DNA of 64,000 nucleotides, taken from positions 22,585,955 to 22,649,954 of the forward strand of contig CM077829.1 in the NCBI GenBank assembly GCA_039720395.1. The letters run 5' to 3'. Positions 54,538-64,000 of the stretch are shown here, piece after piece (position 1 is the stretch's first letter; every line of letters starts with the position of its first letter). This DNA comes from Liquidambar formosana. Taxonomy: Eukaryota; Streptophyta; Magnoliopsida; Saxifragales; Altingiaceae. A program made the position numbers and the translations under genes. The notes beneath the pieces were generated by a model. It searched no databases. It worked only from the letters and a program-made list of their open reading frames with translations, and was not told where the DNA came from.

Positions 54538-56268
54538 ATCTCCCACTTGCACTGTAGCCAATCCACCATGTATTTCATACCCATTTCCTGTCAGTGGTGA
54601 TCCAACACACTTGGGTTATAGCCTTAGTGAAGGGTTCTTCTTTATTCTTTGTTGTATTAAACTTCTATATGTATATGTCATCTCTTCCAATGATCTCTCT
54701 AATCACTTGGAATCGCCGCTTAAAGTTTGGACTTTTGATGAGACCGTGGATCCTTGTCTTGAGCAATAGCCCCACTATTGTCACAAAAACAATAGTAAAG
54801 GCTTCTCAATGTCAGGAACCACTCCTAGTTCTGCAATGAACTTACTCATCCAAACATGCAGCAATTCGCTCAACCTCTATAATGGAGTCTGCTGCAGTAC
54901 CCCACTTACAGCTTCTCCATTTGACGTTTCCACTTTTTAAAGTGAAAACATTGTCTGTATTACCAACCATTTTCAAGTTTCTTTCTCCATGGACAAGTTA
55001 TAGGTCCTTTAGTTCTTCTTAAGTACTTAAGGATAGCCTTGATTGCTTCCCAAGGTTTCTTACCTGGGTTTGCCTGATATCTGCTTGTAACGTTTATAGC
55101 ATTACTGATATCTGGTCATGTACTTAGCATAGCATATGCTTTTAGACAACTTGATTTAATGTCTGACAGGAATTAGACTTCTCTTGAAATCATGTATTTT
55201 GAACCCATTCAAAATCTTGTCTACGTACATCAATTGGGAAAGACTTAGCATCCTTTAAGATCTATCTCTATAGACCTCTATTCCCAGAATATAAGATGCT
55301 TCTTCCAAATCTTTTATGGAGAAACTCTGTGAAAAACTAATTTTTCACCTTTGACAATGTCTCTACATTATTCCCTAATAAGTAGAATGTTATTCACTTA
55401 TAGGACCATAAATGTGATCGCACTCCCACTAACCCTTTGTACAATCATGGTACAATAATGGGTTCTGTCTCAACAGGGATAGGGGTTGCATCAATGTTGG
55501 TTTGTGTCTCATTAGACAACTCTTTGAGTTCTATTTTCCTGTTATTGCTTCCTTCTTGAATAAACTCTTTTTCAAGAAAGATTGCAAACTTACTAACAAA
55601 CACTTTTGTTCATCAAGATGATAGATATGATATCCTAAACTCCTTTTAGGATAAACCACAAACCTACATTTAAGTTATCTTGATTTCCAATTTGGTTACA
55701 TTATGTGTCTCTACATATGTAGTGCAACCCCATACCTTAACATGCTTAAGGTTTGGTGCTTCCCTTTCCATATCTCATACAGGTCTTAAGGGACAGCCTT
55801 GGTTTGAACTCTGTTTCACAGGTATGTGGTAATTTCTAAGGCATATCCTAACAAGGATAATATTAGGTCGTTGTAACTTATCATGGATCGGACCATATCC
55901 AATAAGGTCCTCTTCCTCCTTTCTGACATACCATTTAGTTATAGTGTTCTAAGAGGTGTCCATTAGAATAGAATGCCTATTTGAATAAGTTGATCTGAAA
56001 GATCACTAGTTAAATATTTGCCTCCTCGATCCAATCGAAGAGTTTAATACTTTTACTAGTTTGTTTCTCTACTTCATATCTGAATTCTTTGAACTTTTCA
56101 AATGATTCAGATTTGTACTTCTTTAAATATACACACCCAAACCTAGAATGAATCATCGGTAAAGGTTGTAAAGTAAGAGAAACCTCTTCATACATCACTA
56201 TGTATATTTTGTTCTATTAAGATTATTAGCATTCAATTTAGAACTATCATGCTCTATGCAACTAACAT
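54538..56268 (-). pseudogene. Copia-3 pol remnant (integrase, reverse transcriptase/RNase H fragments)
   Basis: Minus-strand reading shows ordered but broken copia pol pieces: an integrase part at 56198-56010 (SESFEKFKEFR, then KQTSKSIK), a NGMSERR...TLLDMVRSM-like block near 55920, a VGYPK-like block near 55650, a polymerase piece near 55200-55250 (SYILGIEVYRDRS, then LSLSQ) and an RNase H end near the polypurine tract. Stops and frameshifts occur throughout, and much of the reverse transcriptase including its catalytic motif is missing. The protease and integrase N-terminus between gag and 56198 are also missing. Confidence 0.75.
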
Positions 56269-57141
56269 TTAGTTTAGAGCATGATCCATACCTTCCGAAG
56301 GTCGGTTCTTTAGAGTATCCAGATACTCTCGGTAGTTACGTTTCCAGTGCCCATCCTTGCCATAGTGAAAACAGGTTCCTTTGGCCTTATCGGTATTACC
56401 TTTCTTGATGCCTCCCTTCGGCTTTAAGTTCTTCTTCTTCTTCCCTTGGATACTCTTACCCTTGCATTTTCCCTTGCCCTTGGGCTTAGGTTTGGCTTTG
56501 GAAGTAGAAGCTCCATTAAATGCGAGCAAAGAACTTTTCCCTTTCTTCATTGTCTCCTCAATTATCTTGAGCAAATTGTGTAGCCCAGAGAGAATGGGCT
56601 CAAGCTTGTTCATATGAAAATTCATAATGAACGACCCAAATGAATCAGGAAGGAACTGTAGAATAATGTCTAAACACATATCAGCTTCAATGATCACATC
56701 AAGCTTCTCAAGCTGTTCAATATGGTTGATCATCTTCAAGATGTGATCAGTTACAGATGAACCCTCATTCATCCTTGCCTTGAATAGATCCTTGACAATA
56801 TTATATTTAGCGGTACTACTTTACTCCCCATACAACTCTTGTAAGTGGAGAAAGATGTCGGGAGCACTACTCATGGACTCATGTTGCTTCTAAAGCTCAG
56901 GGCTTATGGATGCCATCATATAGCATCTTGCCTTTAGGTTGTCGTCCATGCACTTCTGATAAGCATCTTTCTCCTGCTAAGTTGCAGCCTTAGCAGGAGC
57001 CCTAGGAAGTGGGCCATCAAGTGTGTAGGTAATCTTTTTAGAATTTAAAACAATTTTTAAGTTCCTCAGCCAATCAAAATAGTTTGGTCCAGTCAAACGG
57101 TTGATGTCCAATATTTTGGATAGCGGGTTGAGGTGAGCCAT
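56269..57141 (-). pseudogene. gag: Copia-3 gag pseudogene, three in-frame stops and a degenerate zinc knuckle
   Basis: Begins at ATG 57141 with a copia-type gag N-terminus (NRLTGPNYFDWLRNLKIVL). In one frame of 291 codons there are stops at 56977-56979, 56890-56892 and 56821-56823. The core continues (KARMNEGSSV, ILQFLPDSFGSF), then a Lys/Gly-rich stretch. The knuckle (56333-56373) reads CFHYGKDGHWKRNY: the second and fourth zinc ligands are Tyr instead of Cys, so it should not bind zinc. The gag frame ends at 56269. Lineage within copia not assigned. Confidence 0.85.
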
Positions 57142-60100
57142 TTCTATGAACTACATATAAAAGTAGAGAATTAGATTTCATTTTTAATCCATAATGATCG
57201 GGTCATTAATCATATGGTACCTCCCACTATTTTATCAAATTTAATACACCCTCTAATGGAATTCGGGAATCTCATTCTTAATGGGGATTGGGGTCCCACT
57301 GTGACCTAGAAGCCTCACATTATAGTTTCTTGACTTCTAACCCACAATAAGAAGACAACTCCTTATCTATTGCTTCATAAGCAAGTTCCAATCATTTTGC
57401 CTCTAGGGTACATACTCCTCACATTATAGTTTCTTGGAATACTTCCCTAGTTAAGTTAAACCCATCATTCACATAGGTATGTTTCACCAAATATATACCT
57501 CACATTATAGTTTCTTGGTATATACCAGTTTAGGCACCCCATAATATCTTATATGTGATAGTTTCAAGTAATGTCTTTAACATGGGTAGCCCCTACATGT
57601 TTGCAGCCAAGTACCCACATTAAGAGATGTTAGATAATCCTACAATGATGGAAGGCAATGAAGAATCCATTCCCTAATGTATTCTCCATTTCCAACTTAA
57701 TATTAAAAGAGAGGGGTTTTAAGGGTCTCATCAAAATAACTAATCTAACATACATCTCATGCATTTAAATAAATATATATAACAACATTATATATAATCC
57801 AATCATCGATATTAGTCCCAATAGGGTGACATAAAACGATATTTGGATTTGGAGCTATCTCTATAAATCTCATTAAAAGCTCCCACTATGATGATTATGG
57901 ACTTTAAAAAGATTCAATCCAAGCCAATGAATTGAATCCAAGGTCTAAGGTGGGTGTAGGTGATCGTAAAACATTCATTCAAAACATAGCATGCACTCTT
58001 GAAAATCTTCTCCAAGCTTTCAAGTCCTTCAATCTCCTCCATTAGCTTGATGGTCTCCACCATAGGCTTGTTGGGCTCCACCATGCTCCTTTAGGTCCAC
58101 CATGCTCTTTAGTGCGCTCTCAATTACATAACATTTACATAATTTAAAGAAAGGGATACATAAGGGGAATGTGGGGTACATAAGAGAATGATAGAGAGAG
58201 AGAGAAGAAGAAGAAGGTGGCATGCAAGCCCCAAATAAGTAATACATCACCAAAATTAACAACTCTTGAAAATTAATACAACCCATTCATAAGACGGCCA
58301 ATCACAATTGGTTTAAGGGGTATAGTCCATAATCATCATCCATTCTAAATATACAATCACATTGCATAATAAAGGAAATAACTGTAAGCAATAAACATAT
58401 GGGCATTTATGGTAACTCTATTGATTGGTTTTCATTAATCTCATTAATGTGTCCTAATCTTATTAGGAGATGCATAAGTTCCAGAATTAATTAAGTCTTA
58501 ACATTTAAGACGTTTAATTTCAATTGATCAAATCAATTGAAACATTTAAAGTCCCCTAATTAAACTCTAATATCAAATATTAGGATCTCTTTAATTAAAC
58601 AAAACAATTTCATTTAATTAAAAATTCCATATTTTAATTTAATCCTAAATTGTGTTTTAAACCATTTAAAACATTATAAAATTAATCACCATTAATCAAA
58701 TAATCAATTTTGGAATTAAATAAAATCATTACATTAATTATTTAGTGCATTAGGGTTTCCTAAAACCCTAAACCCTAAATGCATTAACTCTAAACCCTAA
58801 ATGTAACCCTAATGCATTAAATGCATTATGATTAGTCAATTAATGACCAATCATTTGAACCCTAGGTTTATATGGTATTAATGATTAGGATTAGCGTTTA
58901 ATTAATGCCACTTAGGATATTAATTACACCTAATTAATATGCACCAATTAGGGTTTCTAAAACCCTAAACCTTAAACCTATTAAATGCCAATGATTAATT
59001 ACTAAACCATTAATGATCATGATTGGTCATTAATGACCAATCATTTAACCCTAGGTTAGACACATTAATTACTAGGTTTAGTTATTAACTAATGCATTAA
59101 TAGAATTAGGGTTTAATTAATACAAATTAGGGTTTCCTAAACCCTAAACCCTAGACATCATAAATGCAATTAATTTTGCCCTGATAATTAATAACCATAA
59201 TTGATCATTTAATGAACAATCATTAAACACTTTAATTAAGGTAATTAATAGCCTAATTAGGGTTTCAATTAATGCAATTAATGAATTAGGGTTTTGTCAT
59301 TAATAGGAATTAGGGTTTCATCATAAACCCTAAGACTGCCGCCACCTTAGTGGGCTACCCTGGCTTGACCAGGCCGTGGGAGGCCATGGCCAGCAAAGGG
59401 GACTCGAGATAGGGTGTGGGCCAAGCCCATGGACACATGTGGAGTGGCCAATAGAGCTGTCTTCTTCAAAGAACATTAGGGTTTCAAGAACCCTAAATTG
59501 GCACCACCATGGGAGGACCTCCAAGGTCACAAAAGTTTCTAAAACTTAATCAATTCGACTCCACCATCAAAACCAGCTTTTGTATCATGTCCCTACATGA
59601 ATTACTAAGCTAATTGAAGTGGTTTGGATGATCAAATCATCCCCAATTGTTCTAAACAATTTAAGAACAGTAGGCTGTCCAGAATTTGACAGCATACTGT
59701 CCCTTGTCACAAATTGATTTAAAACCTAGCAAAATGGTTAATTCAGGCTACCAAATTATTTTTCCTAGTATCCTACATGTCTTAGGAAACTAATGAAATT
59801 GGTTTCATGCAATTTGGAGTTCCCTAGCTCAAGTTATGAATGAAACTCCATTGAAGACTTTCTGCAGAAAAACAGCCTGCTGTGTTCTTCCAAGAAATCA
59901 AACTTTTTGATTATCTAATGCATCAAGACTCTTATAAAACTTAAAGAAAATCATACATGCATTATGTATAATGATCCTATAAAGAATATACATCAATTTT
60001 ATAGAGGTTTCTGTTCAAAATATAGCAAGAACCATAGGGTTTCTAAAACCCAGATTCAAACATGGTGGTCTTCTCCTTTTTCCTTCTGTTCTAGAATCAT

Positions 60101-60377
60101 AATCCAATTATGATGCATCCAAATGCTTGGGAACCTTTCCCTACCATGTCTAGAACATAACCCAAGTGGTGGTAACCATTGCCATGCCTTTGATCTCCAT
60201 CAAAAACTCACAATTGTGGCTATTGCATCATTCTCGAGCAAAACTGTCTTTCCTGACAGCCTGTAGTAAACAATTCATAACTTTCACTACAAAACTCGGA
60301 TCAATGAACCGTTTGTGGGTTGTAAAGCTGATTCGAAGAGCTTTCTAACCATATATGGCTTGAAAATTTTGGAGAAT
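57142..60377 (-). mobile_element. Copia-3 leader, interrupted by copia-4
   Basis: 3.2 kb of gene-free leader, colinear with the leaders of copia-1 and copia-2: CACATTATAGTTTCTTGG blocks (57300-57560), the GA tract and GGTGGCATGCAAGCCCC (~58193-58233), many AAACCCTAA runs (58760-59160), and CCAAT-containing palindromes such as 59019-59044. It breaks off at the copia-4 LTR start; the remainder, primer site and 5' LTR would lie beyond the right edge. Confidence 0.75.
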
Positions 60378-62028
60378 TGCTAGGATTATGCCCTAGAGCC
60401 AATCATAGAGATGATTGTTTAGGGATTAGGAACAATCATTTGATTTCATTTATGTATGTCACATTTATTATTGATTTAATAAAAGGGCTTATTCTATTAT
60501 GTTTATATGCATCATTTATATTTACATAATATGTCCATGGAGTTAGAGTTGAAAATATGGAATTACAAAGAGTTGTAATTTTGAGACTATAGATATATCT
60601 CTGTACTAAACTCCTAAAGCATTCCTAGTTGAAGGTTCACTATGATGGACAGTAATGAACCATAGGACTAGCACTTGTTAGGCTGACTCTATAGGAGGAT
60701 AGCTTGTCTCAAGCTATTTGTGTGGAGACACTACAACTAACAAGTGGGTGCCTATTGCGAGAATAGGTACACTGAATGTGACCAAAGATATGAGATAAAC
60801 TGAATGGAGTTTTATCCTACCTGTCAATCAATTTCTCATTGTTATAGTGGTACAAGTAATCCTTAGACCTGAGACACCATAGTTGCCTTACGCATGTAGC
60901 TTTAGAAGTTTGATAACACTAAGTGCAGATCCTATTCAGGGGTCTGCAAAGGTGTTCATTGGCCCTACTGCTATGTGTATGAAGGCATGTGAGTGATCAA
61001 CAAGGGATCCATCACTCTTAGGAAAAGGAGAGAGAATGTCTCATATAGCATTCATAATATAACTCATTAAATCCATGGCCATGGTAGGATGAATATGAAA
61101 AGAGTTTCATGAGTTCATCAATGAGTTGATATCTATGAATGAGTATAAAGTAATTGAACTAGGGACTTGACAGACTTCCATGTCCTATTAGTTCAATTGG
61201 AGACATTGTGTTGAAGGAAGGATGCAATTGTAACCTATAAACTATAACAGAAGGGTTCTTTGTAAATGACTATTCACCTCATTAAGGACCACACCATGAG
61301 CCATATGCTAGGTGTTACTCATGGTTAGTAGAAGCCCTAATTGATATAAGTGAGTTATAATCAATTAGGGAATTGGAAGGAGTTCCAATTAGACCCTAAA
61401 TGGAAAGAGTTCCATTGTGCACACCTCGTGCTATTCCTACTACTTGATGATGTGAACCCAATGGGTCACACACTGATCATGCAATATGAGCTTTAAAGTT
61501 TATGAGATAAAGGGTATGAGTGCATAAAGAATAGTTCTTTAAGGCCTATTTATATTTGATATAATTTATAGGGGTTATTGTGCAATTTAGAGAAATTGCA
61601 TAAAACCCTAATAGGGTTTCCCCCTAGGGCCGGCCCCCTTAGTGTGGACTATATAAGTCACACTATGATGTGTGACATCATGATAAGTTGAACTCTCCAA
61701 GGGCTGGCCAGAATTTCCAGCCTCCCTCTCTCTCTCTCCTCTCTTCTCCTACACTAGCAACAACAAGGAAAAGGAGGAAAGGACTTGAAGCTCTAGCTAG
61801 GTGTGGATACCGTTGGAGGCAGCACACTTGGGCTGCTCATTCACCGCTGTCCGGAATCAAAGCTTGGAGCAAAAAGGAGAAGACAAAAATTCTGTAAGTG
61901 TTCTAACCCTCTTTGTAGTTAGGGTTTGATTTTGTGTTATGCATAGTTAGATTCATGGGATTGGGAATCGTAGGAAAAATTTTTTATATTCCGCACTTCT
62001 ATTTTTCCCTCTTGTTCGATTCCCAACA
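60378..62028 (+). repeat. Copia-4 5' LTR
   Basis: 1651 bp, TGCTAGGATTATGCCC to GATTCCCAACA, followed at once by the primer site. TATA-like CTATATAAG near 61649-61657 and a CT-rich stretch near 61720-61745. The left flank AGAAT (60373-60377) is the expected half of a target duplication whose other half lies outside the window. Confidence 0.88.
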
Positions 62029-62029
62029 G

Positions 62030-62042
62030 TGGTATCAGAGCC
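62030..62042 (+). promoter_or_regulatory. Copia-4 primer-binding site (initiator Met tRNA)
   Basis: TGGTATCAGAGCC one base after the LTR end. Confidence 0.93.
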
Positions 62043-64000
62043 ATGATTATGCATAATACAAAATACATATGGGCTGGTAATTATGGTGTAGTTGAATGAT
62101 TCAAAAATCTGGAAAATTTTTTCTGCATAATTGGTTTTCCTCCATGGCTAAACCTAGGGTTTGGAACCCTAGGTCAATTCTCTTCTACTCCTCTTCTAAT
62201 TGATGGTTAAGTGTATCCATGGATGCAATAGGTTGCATAGGGTTTGAGTTTGGAGAAGAAGAATAAGGAAACTAGGGTTTTATAAAACTGTTATGAACAG
62301 TTTTCATGGTTGCCATGAAAAACCGTCATCTTGTTTTGCCTGCCGAATTCAGAGTTCTTCTCCAAAATTTTCGAGCCATATATGGTTAGAAATCTCTTTG
62401 AATAAGCTTTCCAACCCAACAAACGGTGCGTCAATCCGAGTTCTGTAGTGAAAGTTATGAATTTTTTACTACAGGCTGTCTGGAAAGACAGTTTTGCTCG
62501 GGAATGATGCAATAGCCACAACTTTGAGTTATTGATGGAGATCAAAGGCATGGCAATGGTTGCCACCACTTGGGTTATGTTCTAGACATGGTAGGGAAAG
62601 GTTCCCAAGCATTTAGATGCATCATAATTGGATTAAGATGCTAGAACAGAAGGAAGAAGGAGAAGAACACCATGGAGGCTGAATCTGGGTTTTAGAACCC
62701 TAAGGTTCTTGCAATTAATTCTAATTAAAGCTGCTGTATTTATGATGGAAGATCATTGTAGGATCATTATATATCACGTGTATATGATTTTCTTTAAGTT
62801 TCAAAAAGGTTTTGATGGAAAAAGATTCAAAAAGTTTGAAAATTTTTCATGAACAGCATAGCAGATTTTCTCTGCAGAAAAGTCATCAATGGAGTTTTGA
62901 TTAGAACTTGAGTTAGGGAACTCCAAATTGCATGAAACGAATTGCATTAGTTTCCTAAGACATGTAGGATACTGGGAAAATTCGTTTGGTAGCCTGACTT
63001 AATCATCTTGCTGGGTTTTAAATCAATTTCTGACCATGGACAGTATGCTGTCAAATTCTGGGCAGCCTACTGTTGTTTTAATTGTTTAGAACAATTGGTG
63101 ATGATTTGATCATCCAAACCTCTTCTATTAGCTTAGTATTTCATGTAGGGACATGATACAAAAGCTGGTTTCAATGGAGGAGTCGAATTGATAAGGATTT
63201 AGAAGCTATTGTGACCTTCAAGGTCTGCAACAATGGCTCCAGCAATGGGTTTTGGAAACCCTGATTGTTCTTGATGATGGCAGCCACTTCCACCACTTCT
63301 CACATGTCCAAGGGCTTGTCCCACACCCCTGTAGTCCTCTCCCTTGGCTGGCCATGGCCTCCCACTGCCGTTGGTGGCCATGGCAGCCTAGCCAAGCTCA
63401 GGCAGCCCCCTGGTAGTGACGGCTGCATAGAGTTAAGGATGAAACCCTAATTTTGAGTTAATGATGAAACCCTAATTTCATTATGGCATTAATTAAAACC
63501 CTAATTGGAATATTAATTACCTTAATTAAGAGTTAATGATTGGTCATTAAATAACCAATCATGGTTATTAATTGTTAGGGCATAATTAATACCATTAATG
63601 ATGTCTAGGGTTAGGGTTTTTGATAACCCTAATTAGTGTAATTAATTAAGGGTAATAAATACCCTATTTGGCATTAATTAAACCCTAATCCCTTTTATTA
63701 AATACCGTATGAACCTAGGGTTTTAATGATTGGTCATTAAATGACCAATCATAAGGCATTTAATGATTAGGGCTTGCATTTAGGGTTTAGGGTTTTAGGA
63801 AACCCTAATGCACTAATTCATCATTTAATTGATTTTATTTAATTCCCATGTTAATTATTTAATTAATATTGATTAATTTTATAATGTTTTAAATGGTTTA
63901 AAATACAATTGGGGATTAAATTAAAATCTGGAAATTCTTAATTAAATGAAATTTTTTTGTTTAAATAAGGAAACCCTAATATTGGATATTAGAGTTATTT
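62043..64000 (+). mobile_element. Copia-4 leader, continuing beyond the window
   Basis: Plus-strand counterpart of 41051-39100 in copia-2, closely similar by eye. Contains TTAGGGTTT runs (~63770-63812) and palindromes at 63536-63562 and 63726-63752. No gene before the right edge; gag would lie downstream. Confidence 0.8.

Noticed and set aside
60166..60348. Open frame shared with 62291-62569 (minus), candidate small gene
   Set aside because: Antisense to the copia leader in both copies and matching only because the leaders are related; no sign of codon constraint.
61688..61897. Plus-strand 69-codon frame with a Ser-Pro-rich start
   Set aside because: Lies inside the copia-4 LTR leader region (CT-rich tract) and is not kept in the other LTRs.

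Overview
The window is plant nuclear DNA, probably from a dicot. It consists almost entirely of nested long-terminal-repeat (LTR) retrotransposons plus one large endogenous pararetrovirus locus. I see no host protein-coding gene, tRNA, rRNA or CRISPR array. Plant origin rests on the caulimovirid movement protein domain, initiator-Met, Asp and Arg tRNA primer-binding sites next to LTRs, Athila- and Tat/Ogre-type Ty3 elements, and telobox-like AAACCCTAA motifs.

Layout: 1-2043 is a Tat/Ogre-type LTR (minus) running off the left edge, inserted in a Ty1/copia element here called copia-1 (2044-4450 plus 18736-20094, minus). Copia-1 is split by the viral locus at 4451-18735. That locus holds about 1.3 tandem genomes (period 7674 nt), then a rearranged tail with a deletion, a mosaic duplication and a 2.1-kb inverted piece. 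20095-23860 is a broken minus-strand Tat/Ogre-like element (gag plus 5' LTR). 23861-52850 is a plus-strand Tat/Ogre-like element that kept its LTR end, tRNA-Arg primer site, gag and a long 3' untranslated region, but no recognisable pol. It was split by copia-2 (25896-42716, minus, 1652-bp LTRs). Copia-2 was itself split by a very young Athila-like element (31541-38863, target duplication GGATA). The 3' part of the Tat/Ogre-like element carries hairpin-forming repeats and a ~247-bp tandem array, and holds two solo LTRs with clear 5-bp duplications: 45924-48914 (GCATC) and 50150-51805 (AGGGC). 52851-60377 is copia-3 (minus, decayed gag-pol), interrupted by the plus-strand copia-4 (60378 to the right edge).

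The viral locus belongs to Caulimoviridae and is florendovirus-like in size and two-ORF layout: ORF1 has movement protein, coat protein with zinc knuckle, aspartic protease, reverse transcriptase and RNase H; ORF2 has no known function. Every copy is broken, mostly by CAG-to-TAG changes. All six nonsense changes I could polarise fall at CHG sites, the plant-specific methylation context. The tail contains a mosaic ORF whose segments from two viral genes are joined in their native reading frames, and an inverted 2.1-kb segment that could give double-stranded RNA.

The Athila-like element looks non-autonomous: LTRs, gag and protease are present, but reverse transcriptase, RNase H and the integrase core are cleanly missing, and the protease frame runs straight into the integrase C-terminal region. 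Two visible LTR differences in 1217 bp imply recent movement, so the proteins it lacks were presumably supplied in trans.

Copy comparisons, counts and repeat boundaries were read by eye and may be off by a few bases; lineage names are inferred from motifs, not from a search.
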